Below the pieces are notes generated by a model, which was given only the letters and a program-made list of their open reading frames with translations, was not told where the DNA came from and searched no databases. This document shows, piece by piece, positions 35,101 to 47,460 of a stretch of DNA of 64,000 nucleotides. The stretch lies in contig JALIRH010000004.1 of NCBI GenBank assembly GCA_023055505.1, forward strand, positions 11,899,368 to 11,963,367, in the 5' to 3' direction. Positions within the stretch are counted from its first letter, which is position 1. Every line of letters begins with the position of its first letter. A program made the translations under genes and the position numbers. The DNA is from Callipepla californica brunnescens (Eukaryota > Chordata > Aves > Galliformes > Odontophoridae).

Positions 35101-38100
35101 ACATGATTTGTACTCGATCATAAAACTGTATGTAAAGGAGCTAATGTGGCCACTGAGAACTGAGCAAAGAAAAGAAAATGGCAAACAAATTCAAACAAGA
35201 ATCAAACAGTAACAGTGAACACAAACAGGCACGTGAGTAATTAACCTGCAATTTTTATTGTCCTACTTGGTCTTGCCCTTTTACGAAAGGCTTAAGTGTC
35301 CAAAGACATTTGAGAAGCACTGAGTTAGTTTGTTCAGCATTGACCACCTTGTGATGTTTGATCAGCATGAATTTTTCTTTAATCAGGATAGTTTTGACAG
35401 TGATACTCATGCCAGGTATTGGACAAAGGCTTGTGGAGAGCACTGTGGCACTGAACTGATTAGGATAGCATGTTCATTTATAGGAAATTGTACCCTCTTT
35501 GTTTCCTTATTCACCAGAACAGAACTATTAAGTCATTTCTGTTGCTGTGGTTCCTTTCTTATTTTTAGATAAAATGCAGTTAGACTTGCACATCTCTTCA
35601 CCATCTGGGGCATGGCCTTGTGGGAGCCATATAAATGGTGACATATTCTCTGAGAATACATCTCCTAAAAATTATCTCATTTTGTAGCTGACCCCTATAC
35701 CACACTCACACTAACATCATTAGAAGTCTAGAGTGGATTGATTGCAGTATCTGCCCCAAATGTGTGACTAGTACAGAAAAATGCTGCTGATCCAGCGACG
35801 TTAAAATGTTACATCTTGGGTCCCAGTTTCCATTTTGATTAACAGAACCTTTCCTTTTGAGAAATGAAACAAAGCATTTGAGAAAATATGACAGATTTTT
35901 TCTTTACCTTGGTAAAACACTTTGATAAGTCTTTATGTCATGTGCGATTTTTTGGGGGAGGTTTTGAAAATTTGAATTGGCAAAGGAAAATGGAATGAAT
36001 GAAGAAAATCCTAGTACATTCATTTTAAGGTGTTTTGTGCTTCAGGAAAATGTTTTATCGTATTCCTTGATCTGTACCTCTGAAGGTGATGATCATCCTT
36101 TGAGTAGCTGTTCAATCTGCAGCTGAAAGCAAGCTTACTGATAGTATTCCTGAATTTGCTACAGTGAGCTTGACACTTCCAATGTAAAATACTTAGCTGT
36201 GCACAAAATTAAAGTTTGAGAAGTGTTGCTGTATAGAAAGTGCAGAGAGGTTCTGGGAAGCATGTTATCTGTGAAACCTGGCTGAGAGGAACTCGTCAGA
36301 AAGAATTACCAGCAGTTATATTCTGCTTGCCTGTTACTGACTTTGCTTTCCTGCAGTTTGCTTTCTGCCCAAAATACGCAATTTCATAACTGACCTGAGA
36401 GGACCCAGCTAACCTAAACAGGCCTTCACATGAACTCTTCTCCGTGTGTAGCATAGCTTCTACTCTTAGTTCATTATCTAGGGCAACTCAAACCACAGCA
36501 CCTGTCCAACATGTCCAGGCTGGGCGTGAGGGACTGTAGGGAAAGCACCACACCAGGCCATTTGTGTGGCATGTTCCTAGGGGTACAGAGCCTACCACTT
36601 CATCACACCCACCTCCACTGCTGCCATGCTCCATAATGTCAACACTCATGCAGAAAAGCTACCCTGATCCCCATTAACAGTGTGCAAATAATAAGGGGTG
36701 GGTGTGAGCAGCCACCGTAACCTTTTGCAGCACATTGGCACTCTGCATTCTCTGGAATCCTTCTCTAGTTGAACTGGAGCAAATCCTTTGGAAAAAGATA
36801 TAATCTTGATTTAGCATTTTCCAATGAGGGAAAATACACTATAAACTTTGGGAGATTATTTCAACAGCTAATTAAAGCTAATTTAAAACTCTTTGAAGGT
36901 CATGAGGGAGGTCCTTATCAACTGCTGAGAAAGAATCCAGGTTCACTACCTTTATATATGAATTGCACCTGTGTTAATTGGGATTTTTTTTAATCACTGA
37001 TTGCAATACAAAAAAGGACTACAGAAATCTGGTTAGCAGAATGATTAAATGAATCACTGTTTCTTTCCAGGTGAAGTGTTGATTGAACCTATTAGATGTT
37101 ACCTCAAACATGGACATATTAGGCACATGCAGCGGGAGTAGTTTCACCGCGCTATAGCTGGTCTTCGTTACATCTGAGCTAGTTAATGGAAAAAAACAGA
37201 CACAACATGATTCATTTGATCTTAGGCATACACCTACCTTACATTTGAACAGATGAATCATATTTGCAGTATGTGTGACAGTTAAGAAAATTTGGGCTGT
37301 GGCCCTAATTCAGAGCAACCAGGGAAAGGCCTGCTGAAAGGGATCTACTTGATGGAAAATTATCTGTAAATGGCAAGGTAGAGGGAGTGGACCTTTAGCT
37401 CAAATCCATGGTTTTACCCCTGTCGTTTTGGGTCCTTGGAGTGCTTTGGAGAAGTACCCTAGAACTACCAAGTGACTAGTTTGTAACCTATTCCTACTGA
37501 CTGCATGATGTTGGGTATGGTCTTGGAGCTGGAAAGGATCATGTGATTTAGATGAACCTAGAAGGAATTAAGTGCATGTACTCTGATGTGAACCGAATCA
37601 CAGCAAGGAAAAAACACTGGTGATTCACTTCAGAAGAATACTCTAGGTCTGTGTGGCAGAGTTAATGCAGAGACAGCCCAAGTGCTTTGCCTTTGTGACA
37701 AAAAAGTACGTGGATCCGTGCTCAACACTGGAGGCTAGATCTTGATCAGCAGTCATTATTTCTCACTATCAGACATTCAGTTAAACATTCCCAAAGGCAA
37801 ATAAAGTAGTCTGCTCTTTCTTCTGTCTTGGAATGTGTAGTTGCTGACTTATGTCAAATACAGCTTGTATGTTCAGGACCACAGTGTGTACCAGCTTTGG
37901 ATAAAAGTGCCTAGGGAGCAGCTGTTTGCCTGGGTTTCAGACCATGGTTTTAGCTGCTACCTTTTGAGGAAGCATTTAATCATCTATGTTTCTCTTTCAC
38001 CTGAACACATGATTAAGCTTACAGACCAGTTTGGTCAAAAACAGATGTTCATCAAATCTAAGTGATGAAATTCTTTCTCTTCATACAAATCCCCTGCTTC

Positions 38101-38729
38101 AATAATGCAGAAATACCCGCTTCCCTCTCTGCTTGGGTTTTTGTAAACCTACAGGTTTTAAAAGCATTTGTTGCTCTACACTTGGATATTGAGTATAATT
38201 TCTTCCATCACTAAGGGAGATAACCAGGAATGAAGTTCTTTAAATTCTAAGTTTAAGAGGAGAGATCCATCTTTCATTCTCCTGTAAGTGTATTTCTGTA
38301 GAATTATAAAAGTGGAAACTTAAGGGGTCAGATGAGAAACACAGCTTCGTCAGCGTCTGGGATCATCACTGGAATGTAAAGAGATCTTTTTATTTGTAGG
38401 AGGCTCAGTGATTGTCAGAGGAATATAATCTACCTCCTTCTCTATCCTCCAAAGAAATTATCTAATAGTTTGCAACAAGGATGGCTTTTCAGAGGATTTG
38501 GTTTGGTTTGAGTCATCATCTCAGAAACAGGAAAAATATTTTGCTCTTAAATTGTAATTTTCATTAGCTCTCTAATGCCAGCTAAAATTTATACTGTTCC
38601 CAACCAATATATGCTTTTTACATTTTCTCTCCCTTTGATAAACACCTAATAAAATAAATAGGTAAAAATAATGATTTGCTGTACTTTTAACTTAAGATCC
38701 AAAAAATTCCCCAAGAGAAGTTGGATTTA
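35101..38729. other. Non-coding unique DNA
   Basis: No gene recognised; frames of 60-80 codons only. No repeat recognised. At 37530-37560 a phrase weakly recalls CR1 but is not convincing. Confidence 0.6.
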
Positions 38730-38885
38730 ATTTCTAGACGGAGAACCCGAGGCAGAGGGAGCTCTAGGGCTTTGGTCTGGATCACACAGGAGGCCAGCAA
38801 TTGATTTGGGAATAAAATCCAGGTGTACTCGTTAGTTTCTATGTGCACTTCCCTAACCATCACTAACCTCCCAATCCCTTCTCTA
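38730..38885 (-). mobile_element. MIR-type SINE remnant, antisense
   Basis: On the plus strand GAACCCGAGGCAGAGGGAG, GGTCTGGATCACACAGGAGG, GGGAATAAAATCCAGGTG and CCCTAACCATCACTAACC follow the reverse complement of the sauropsid MIR consensus (GAGGCACAGAGAG, AGGTCACACAGGAAG, GGGAATTGAACCCAGGT, CCCTAACCACTAGACC). Orientation is therefore minus. The 5' tRNA-derived half is best kept. An overlapping 70-codon minus frame is incidental. Confidence 0.7.
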
Positions 38886-39754
38886 CAGACATACCTCATT
38901 TCTGAATTTTGGAGAAGTGTTACTTCAGTTCCAAAGCAACGCCAGTTGTCATAGTCTAACTTACTGAATTTTAAAACTTTGGATTGTTTTGCACTGAAGT
39001 ATATGACGTGTTTATCTCACTTCTCAATTCCTATCGCAGAAATTAAACTCTTACAAATCTCAGTGCTTATAATGTCTGCTATCAAAATATCGTGTCTTGA
39101 GAAGATCCGAGAAGAGATCGGATCACTGAGGAGATGAAGGATGCGATGGAACATAACAAAAACATTCAGCTGTTCCTGTGACAAATACAGCCGAGGGAGA
39201 TTCTCTTCCCGTAACCTCTGAAGAGGCATTTAAAACGTTCGTTGAGGAGCAGCAGGTAGTTGTTAACATCTCTAAAGGGCGGCCCGTCGGTGCATAGATG
39301 CAGAGGTGGAATTCAGAGCACTTGGCTGACCCAAGCAGGAAAGGGCTGTTCCGTTTAACGAGGGCAAGCCCAGTCACAAAGAAGTGATAATGGAGATGCC
39401 ATTGACGACAGGGATACATGCAGAAGCCGCAGAGATTCCTCCTTTTGTCTCCAGGCCGATCGCAAGGACCAGAATTCATTCACACATAGAAAGAAACAAT
39501 TGCCCGAAGTGCCTGAAGGAAAGGAAGAGAGTTGAGTCCCAGATAGTGTAAACTAAGAATCTTTCTGTTCGTGCAGAAGAAAAATGTGTCCGTTCCAAGT
39601 CTACATGCATAGATATCAAGCTGATTTTTGTAAAATTTTTTGAACAGATATAGGCAAACGCTTTATCTGCTTCCTCCTACAAAACGCCTTGGGATCTTTC
39701 AGCAGATTCCAACCACCGAGTTGTTGCCTTCCCACTTGGTCTAAAATACATCTG

Positions 39755-39780
39755 TGTTGTGTTGTTTTGTTTTGTTTTGT
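39755..39780. repeat. (GTTTT)n microsatellite
   Basis: GTTGTGTTG followed by three to four GTTTT units. Short. Confidence 0.8.
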
Positions 39781-41441
39781 CCTCCCCAATTAGATAATCT
39801 TTATTTTTCATTCATCTCAGGTCTAGCTGCGTCGCTTTGACCTCTCTGTGAGGCCTGGGTAAATCCTGAAGATGCTGGGCCACAATTCTTAAGAAGGAAA
39901 CTTCAAGTTCTTTCCGCTTCACTTCCCCTTCACATGTCTGAGGCAGTTAGCGTTGCTGCCCCATAGTCTGCGTGGCAGGAGCTGTGTGCTAGCTGTGGCA
40001 CCCATTGTTTGCATTTTTCCTCTCGTTAGTCTCCTTGACCTTTCATTGTCTTACTCCTGCAGTGTCAGGTCAGACTTAGTGTAGGTCTCCCTTCACTAAG
40101 GACCCCTTTCCTTTCGTGGATCACTAAGCAGGACAATTGCTCTATCCATCTTTTCAGGATCTATTGTCGAGCCCCCCCTGAGCTGAGAAAGGTTTGATTC
40201 ACTGGGAAACCATTTTGGTCAAAGGGAAGCCTGACTATGTGTCCTTTTAGGAACTCTGTCTTAATCACTGACTTTTTTATCTGGGATATGAAGAGGATTC
40301 AGGAGATCAAAAGGTTTGGGAGTACATGGGTTTGACCACATTTTTCCTGGAAATAATGGGAAACCTCCACTGAAAAATGAGCTCCGTTACAATGGGCAAA
40401 CAAGAAGGAAAGCCACATAGTGTTCCCAGAGCATTCTGAATCATCGGACCTTCAATAGCTTCCATAAAGAAGGGAAAAAGTAAACAGAAAAAGTAAATGG
40501 AATGTAATAATTGATGGACCTGAAGAATCAGACTCATTTTATTGGGGCATAATCGATGCTTTTAAAAAAAAGATAAGTCAAAAGAAGTAGACAGAGAAGT
40601 CAGGGAAGACTTCTTGACAACTGGAAGTTCAGTTGGGCTGAGAGTGTAGCAGACACACATGTAGTTACCCAGAATTAGTAGCTTGTGCCAACTTGATTAT
40701 ACACTCGGTGGTTCCATATTCTTCCCAGGACCACGAAAAGTTGCAGAGGTCTTGCTGGAGCACGACAGTGGAACTACACTGGGTTTGTAGGCCCTAACTT
40801 TGTCACTAGATATTACATGTTCAGCCACATTCATGGTAATGCCTTGAAAATCTCATCCTGTGTGGGACAGGCATCCAGACATCTACTCTTTCTAGGCACT
40901 ATCAGTGCCTTTCCTGGCTTTGGAATGCACCCCAGCTTTAGTCAGTTTAAATATAAGCTTCAGTATTTGCTCAAGTCTTTTCCTGAGTCAAATAAAAAGT
41001 GCCAACTGGATGTTACGAGTGCCCATGTACTGGCTTTTGGATGAGGAGCTGCAGCAGGCTTCAAACAAGGTCAAGCTTACAGGTTTTACCTCTATTCCCC
41101 AGAAAGAAGGGGGGAAAATAAGCCCTTAAAATACAAAAACAAAATAAAAAAAACCTACAAAACTCAGCTTAAAAGAAAAATTCTCATCAGCTATGAAGAA
41201 TATAAAGTGAAATTACATTACTTTATCATTATTCTGAAATGTTTCAAGAAGAGATGGGTGTAATGAGATGTGAAGCATTCCTATTTTCTATACTGAATTT
41301 TCTGAACCCAATGTTTCTTCACAGGAAAACAGACATAATTATTTGTACGTTTACATTATGTTCAGAACAATTTTGTTTGTTTGTTTACTGGCGTATGTAT
41401 ATACAGTAACTTTTATGCCCCCTTAATTTGCTCCTGCCATT

Positions 41442-41457
41442 TGACTTTGCAAAGTCA
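41442..41457. promoter_or_regulatory. 16-nt palindrome with everted nuclear-receptor-like half sites
   Basis: TGACTTTGCAAAGTCA is an exact palindrome. It contains AAGTCA on each strand separated by 4 bp, an everted arrangement resembling nuclear-receptor half sites. One perfect 16-nt palindrome is expected by chance in about 64 kb, so function is unproven. Confidence 0.2.
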
Positions 41458-42343
41458 GCTGATCTCTTAATGTCAGCAGTGCCACTTTCTGTCAACGTTA
41501 TTAAGCAGAAGTGACCAGGATATTAAATAGGCTTGAATTTATATACAAGAGGAAGGGAAAAAGTGATTCAAGTACTTCCTGAACTGTAGAAACACCTGAA
41601 TTATGTTTCAGTGGAATTGCTCCAGAAACAAACTTCTGCTTCAGAAGAGAATTTAGTTCTGATTCTTAATAGCTCTAAATATCTATTTTCTATTAACAAG
41701 CGCCAAACATATGAGGAGAAAGTACGAGCCTGTAGAATTAGCGTAGCTGCAGGTTTAGACTTCCCAAAGGCAGGAAAATACTCTGGGATATATTTCAGCT
41801 ACATCAGGGAAGGTCTTCACGTAATGGAAGTACAGTCTCGTGAGGTTAAACTGTTTTGGAAAATGGTTGTGTTTTATGTAATGTTCGATCCTGATAAAGA
41901 GAGTTTTTCTGAATATTTTTTTTAAGGACTATCATAAATTCAGAGTATGTAGAAAAGCAACCAACTTTCACCTGTGTAGCAGAAATGCAAGTCACAGCTT
42001 GAACCAGTGATTGAGCAACTGGTGGGATGGCAGGGCCAACCCAGAGCTCAGGTGTGTGCAATGCACCTGAGTGACTGGAAGGGGTGGAGCCAGGATCCAT
42101 CCCTTCCCAGACCTCATGTAAGGGGTTGGCAGCGTAGGTAACGGTATTTTGCTGAGGATCCCTGCATGCCTGAGGCCTTCTAAGGGTAAGTGGAGCCTTT
42201 CCTTTGTTTTTATGTCCATAGCTGCTGTACCTGGGCACATCCTTCTTGCTGTAGCCTGGGTCTTTTCTAGTATGCTGTTATAGCTGTGTTTTCCATTGTG
42301 TTACGACTTACTATTCCATTATATTTTACTTTCTCTCTATGTG

Positions 42344-42388
42344 GGTTTTTTTTTTGTTTGTTTGTTTTTTAAGGATTTTTTTTTTTTA
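42344..42388. repeat. T/G low-complexity tract
   Basis: Two T runs joined by (GTTT) units and an AAGGA interruption. Confidence 0.8.
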
Positions 42389-43316
42389 TGGTTTTCTGAT
42401 CCAGAGCCCTTGCCTGTAGTGTGCCTCACATGGCTGAAAATGTTACATCAAAAAACATCCCATAGGAAAATACATTTAATGAGCAAGAGAGAGGAATGGT
42501 TTTAATTGATTCTGATGATTAGCATTAAGGCTAGTGATAGAAGATTTCTTCATCTAGGTTATTTTTTTATCCATTACTAAAGCTTCTGTTTCAGTCTACT
42601 CATCAGCAGGACATTGTGCACAAGGCCTTTCTACCGTGATTCTGTCAAAATCAACTAGATTATTTTGATCTGAGCTTCCATTACGTAGCAGCCTTTAAGG
42701 AAATAGTTTACCTCATTTAAAGGTCTTGTGTGTCACATTTCCCGGATATTTTGAGAGATCTCATATTGCTTACTATTCTTTGAGTCTCAGAATGAAGCTT
42801 GGGTGGGCTGCCACGCTTCTTACCCTTGAAAATACGGTGCTGTTTCTAGGTGTCCTCACAATTCAGCCTCTCTTGATGACTTTTCAAAGAATTATTATGG
42901 ATCTCAGGAGAAATTAATTTCCCTGATTGAGATTTAAGTTGAGAATTTAACTTAGCACAGATAAGTCTCATGTAATTTGGGAATTCTGGTACTGTCTTCC
43001 TTCTCTGTCAGCAGATTGGGGGGGGCAAGACCTCCAGCAAAGTAATGATAAAAGGAGGAAGGTCACCTCCTCTGTTAGCACATCTGGATCAGGAAGAGGA
43101 TAATTTACTATCCTCACCCTAAACTCTCATTGAAATGAACAGTCCTTTTCTTCACAAAGGACTAGTGGCTCTGCTGCATATTTAACTGGAATGGTAATAC
43201 GGTCAGTTACATAGCCGAAGATCTAAGAGCTATAATGTGATTGAACTAATTGCTTCCAGAGGGCAAGAAACAGAAAGAAGCTATAAAAAGGTATGCAGTA
43301 TTTGAAAATCAGGTTG

Positions 43317-43330
43317 TTTTTTTTTTTTTT
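43317..43330. repeat. Poly(T) tract
   Basis: Fourteen T followed by CCCTCC. It could serve as a pyrimidine tract, but no AG acceptor follows closely. Confidence 0.75.
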
Positions 43331-43649
43331 CCCTCCAAATAATATTGTTTGTAGAGCTTTAAATGCCAGATGGAACATAAATTGTTAACTATTATTTCTT
43401 GTAAGTGTTCACATCTTCTGTCCTTTGTTAAATCTTAATCTCCCTACTTTGGTTCATGCTAATAACTTCCACAGTAAAATGTAGTACATACAGGTGGGCA
43501 AAATGAGGGCATGTTCTGAGAAGTTAGTTAGTTGCTAACTGTTGATGTTGTATTCAACCTTGTAGTTTTATAATATTGAGACACTGAGTAAGTGCAAAGC
43601 TGTATTAACTATTCTTTTGTGACAGTTTAATCAGTAAGTAGCTGGTTAA

Positions 43650-43698
43650 AGGGAAGATTCCCATTAACTTTAGTGGTCTGTGAATCAAGCTCTTGATA
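43650..43698. repeat. Old amniote interspersed-repeat fragment
   Basis: GGAAGATTCCCATTAACTTTAG then TGGTCTGTGAATCAAGCTCT resembles the frequent sauropsid phrase TTCCCATTGACTTCAGTGG and GCTTTGGATCAGGCCCT. Family not assigned with confidence. Confidence 0.38.
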
Positions 43699-44160
43699 TA
43701 TATAGAAGGTCCCTGAAAACAGAGTTTTATTTTTTTAATGTATTGTCTCATTTGTTGAATAGCATGGCTTACTGCCCAGCGTTATGGCAGTTCACAATGA
43801 CTATTCTTCCCACCCATTCTCCTTCTCCTCCTTCCATTAATCAGTGATGGGTTGAATTCAAATGTTTTGGAAGTTCAGTCTGGTTTTGATGTGATGGTAC
43901 ATAAAAATATCTACAAAGTAGTTATTAGGGTGCTTGGTGTGGCTGCATTTGTCCTGGGGAAACCTCCCCCTCCTTTATGAAAGCAGCAGCACATTTTGTG
44001 GGAAGGTTGGCAGCTCTACAAGGTCCTCTTTGAGGCAGACTCCACTCCCTCTGCCCCAGTGGTACATCCATCATTTTTGGTTTTCCTTTCCAAAATGCTT
44101 TTCACAAAAGTCACTTCCTTGTTTCACATTACTCCATGCTTTGTGAATTCAGACTGGAAC

Positions 44161-44225
44161 ATGCTGTGAACCAGATCCATATCTGGTGTAAATCAGCATC
44201 ATCCTGCTACTCTCAGTGGAACTAC
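44161..44225. repeat. Old amniote interspersed-repeat fragment (MITE- or SINE-like)
   Basis: AACCAGATCCATATCTGGTGTAAATCAGCATCATCC then CTCAGTGGAACTAC closely follows the recurrent sauropsid phrase CAGATCCTCAGCTGGTGTAA / ATCAGCATAGCTCC / TCAGTGGAGCTAC. I recognise the phrase but cannot fix the family. Confidence 0.48.
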
Positions 44226-44455
44226 AAAACTTGGTATCCATGGATGATCTTGCAGACACTTTTGGTGGAGAGAAAATGGGTTTGTGTGTTCTGGGGAGAG
44301 ATACTAGAAGGGGCAGCAAGAGGAAAATCCTGCCTAAACATTAAGGTGTCTGTCTTCACTAGCCTTTCTGTTCTATCTAACATAAGTTTGGATTAACTTT
44401 TGCTCTTAGTACCCTTGTACTGTCCATTTTCAGGTGCTAGAAATTGTTGTGGAGT

Positions 44456-44474
44456 AAAAAAAAAAAAAAAAAAA
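44456..44474. repeat. Poly(A) tract
   Basis: Nineteen A after GGAGT. No retroposed body recognised. Confidence 0.85.
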
Positions 44475-45800
44475 TTCCTGAGCTGTTGATGTTGCAAAAA
44501 AAGAGCTCAATTAGTATCAATTTAACCCAGTGTAAATGGGGTTTACTCTGCGCTCTCATTCTATAACTGTTAATGATAAGCACCTATTTTAAAAGTTGAT
44601 TTAAGTTTATTCAAGGAGGCCTTCAGTTGGATCTGCAGGATTTGTCACTTGTTGGCTAAAACTGACATAAGGGATTTCAGTGTGCTGCTTTTAACGTGGT
44701 GACGCTGCCTTTAATTTAGTATAAGTGATTATATATGCTTGACTGTCAAATCACTGTATGTAGCTTTTGTGGTTGGGGACTTGTTTTATCAAAGAATTCT
44801 GCTGAACCTCTTCCAAACCAGAACTCTCATGTGTATAATTATATTGTATTTTCATTATATAAACTGTATTTTTAAGACTGAAAACATATGAAATGATTAT
44901 GGGAATGTGCATTCTATACAGCACCACCACGTACTTGTGGGAAGAAAAGTTTATAACATAAACCAAGTGTTGTCGTTAATATACAGGTACAAGATGCATC
45001 CTTGTGACCTGTGAAACTCTTAATGATGGAACAGAAGGATCTGCAAATACATGCAATTGCACTTCAGATTGAGTGAAAACTTTACTTTGCAGTGAATAAA
45101 CACCTCAGTGGTACTTAGTGGAAGTGGATGTCAAATATTCACAGCTCGCTGTTGAACTTGTAGGCAAGCTAGGTGCTTTCAAAATACCTTTCAAATGGAT
45201 ACTTCTGCAAATGTTTATGTGTCTCATAGGTGTAAATACAATGCTATAAGTATTTTGGTATTTTATACCAATTTTTTTTTTCTGAGTCTATGTCCCCAGT
45301 TTACTTCCGTTGTCTTGTTGTAACCCCATGAGGTTCTAATTCCAGTTCAAGAAGGTGCCACAGAGACCAGCCTTCTCAGAGATCTGCAATATTGATTAAG
45401 GTAGGGCACAGAATTATGTCCAGGAGCAAGGTCTGGCTAAAAAACATGAACTACACAAGTTCTGAGCTAACTGTTGATACTATTAGGACAGCAGAATATG
45501 CTTATTCATAGATCTATTATTATTATTCTCTTAACAAGGCTGTCAAGCATTGTCCTTATGCTTAAAAAAACAGTGAACTAAAGCAACACGTGGGAGTAAG
45601 CAGCTTACCAAGAATATAATAATACATACATACATAGAGTTCAGTGCTTGAATTCATTTCTCCTTTCGCACCTTTTCTCTATTGCCCTAAATAATCAGCT
45701 GTCCTTTATTCCTAATGCCTTTGGTAGCTCCATAGTAAGTAATCCTGGTAATATTTTTTCCCCTGCCTCAGTAACTTTACCTTGATTAATGGTGATTCAT

Positions 45801-45816
45801 AAAAAAAAAAAAAAAA
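45801..45816. repeat. Poly(A) tract
   Basis: Sixteen consecutive A. Simple tract. Confidence 0.85.
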
Positions 45817-46098
45817 TCCTCAAAGGATATAAGGAATCTACAAGGTATTTTGTGAAAACAAACCATTGTATATATGCTTACAATGCTGTATACATGTGTA
45901 TATTTGTTCACACATGCTGTGAACTAGAGAACAGAGATAGCCAGAACTGTCTGTGAGTCACCTCAGATAAATGCTGTTTCAAGGTGATCCTATGCAACAG
46001 ATAGACAAACAGTGTCTTCAGTTTGTGGGGGGAGTTTAGGCCCAGTCATTTACAAGCTTAAAAAATAGGTCAAGGAATAGCAGTGATAACTTGCCTTA

Positions 46099-46110
46099 TC
46101 ACCAGGTGGT
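46099..46110 (+). promoter_or_regulatory. CTCF-like core motif
   Basis: TCACCAGGTGGT matches 10 of 12 positions of the CTCF core CCASYAGRKGGC; only the outer bases differ. It also contains an E-box CAGGTG. Degenerate matches of this quality are common by chance. Confidence 0.2.
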
Positions 46111-47136
46111 GTGTGACCATAGTCATTTGTAGCTCCTGAGCAGCACACTGACATGAGCGCTCAGTCCTCTGCAGGGCTGGCAGCACAGGCATCTCTGATG
46201 TTAAAGTGCTGCAAACCAGAGAGGAAAATCAGGGACAGGGTCTAAAATACTCCTATTGTGATGCATTACTTTTAAGTTATCACCAACTTTTACAAGAACA
46301 ACAAATGCAGGATCCTGGATTCCTATGAAATGTTGTGAATTGCCAGAGAAACCATCTGAAGGCAGTTTTGCAGACTCAGTGTAGCAAATTCCTGTAGTGC
46401 ATTCCAGGAGTCCCCAGCCTGAGTCACTCTGAGCTCGATTGCAGAGCTTGGAAGCTGATGAATCACTGTTGAGCAGTATGTATGTTTTTATAATCTTTGC
46501 TTTAAGTAATGTCCATTCAAGATCTAAGCTAATGACCACTGGATAAGGGTGCGGGTGGAATGTGGTTTCCACATTTGGAAGCATGCTGTGATGAATCTGT
46601 TCTTTAAGTGTGTTTATGTTTGAGGGACTTTGCATGCAGGCTATCTCCTCGATGGCATGTTAAACTCTCTCTTCTCTAAGGAGAAGAGTGCAAGAGAGGT
46701 AGAAGGGGGAGGAGAAGAATTCAAAAGGGTGGAAAGGCTGCAAGATGCATTTCTTTAGAAGCTCTGAAGTTGATCTTGCAAGGTTTGAGGTGACTTTCTC
46801 ATTTGAGAGGGCTCTGGTAATTCACCACAAATTATTATGGTGTTGTGGGGTCTGAATCTGCAGGACAAGCCACTGTTTTCCAGCATCTCCGCGATGAATG
46901 TTATTTTGGTGTTTGAACACACAACACACAAGCAGATGATTTGAAATGTTTGCAGATGATTTTTGCTGAGACTCTAGGCTTTGATTTTTTTACAGTCTCC
47001 TTCCTTCTTTCTGCATCTCCAACTGCGTGCTTTGTTTCAGTACGACATTTAGGCACAGCTCCTATCGCATGCGTATTTCCACTGAAGATGACTCATTCAT
47101 GTGTGGTGTTCTGCAGACCCACTTCTGCAGCTTCTT

Positions 47137-47236
47137 ATAGTTCATAGAGTCATTAAGGTTGGAGAAGACCTCTAAGGTCCTCTAGTCCAACCACCCGTGT
47201 GCCACCGATGTTGCCCACTAAACCATGTCCCTAAAA
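47137..47236 (-). mobile_element. CR1 LINE 3'-end fragment, antisense
   Basis: On the plus strand TCATAGAGTCATTAAGGTTGG, GAAGACCTCTAAGGTCCTCT, AGTCCAACCACCC and CCCACTAAACCATGTCCCTA follow the reverse complement of a CR1 subfamily 3' end. About 100 bp survive. It lies some 220-280 bp from the CpG island, so its insertion may bound the regulatory unit on that side. Confidence 0.88.
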
Positions 47237-47460
47237 AGCGTAGTGAGAGTTCAGTTCCTAAAGCACAGAGAGGCTTGAGCTAGAAATGAAATGATTGGTC
47301 TGAAGACAACACAGGATTATCCTCAGCTTTTCTACCAAACTAATGTAAACAAATTCCCTGCTCCCGAAATAACTCGAGGTACATCTCCCCCTCCTTGCAC
47401 TTAAGTATTTCTCCGCATTTCCTGGTTTTGCCAGGGCTGTTTCAGAAATAGCTATTACGA

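Larger units (their letters stand above)
38886..43649. other. Non-coding unique DNA
   Basis: No gene recognised. Frames of 100-130 codons at 39123-39479 (minus), 41611-41925 and 41846-42238 (minus) carry no recognisable domain. Microsatellite-like tracts at 39755-39780, 42344-42388 and 43317-43330. A 16-nt palindrome at 41442-41457. Confidence 0.6.
43699..47136. other. Non-coding unique DNA with scattered old repeats
   Basis: No gene recognised. Old-repeat phrase at 44161-44225, A runs at 44456-44474 and 45801-45816, a CTCF-like word at 46099-46110, and a 144-codon minus frame (46201-46635) without any recognisable domain. Confidence 0.6.

Noticed and set aside
37525..37560. Possible CR1 scrap (GAGCTGGAAAGGATCATG)
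   Set aside because: Too short, and no CR1 terminus or flanking phrases are present.
38371..38395. TGGAATGTAAAGAG resembling the miR-1 seed region
   Set aside because: It matches only the first part of the mature sequence and I see no convincing precursor hairpin.
45500..45630. Possible further MIR copy in antisense
   Set aside because: Only isolated phrases (TTATTATTATT, AAGCAGCTTACC) fit; order and spacing do not hold.
46201..46635. 144-codon minus frame
   Set aside because: No recognisable domain; the interval looks regulatory rather than coding.
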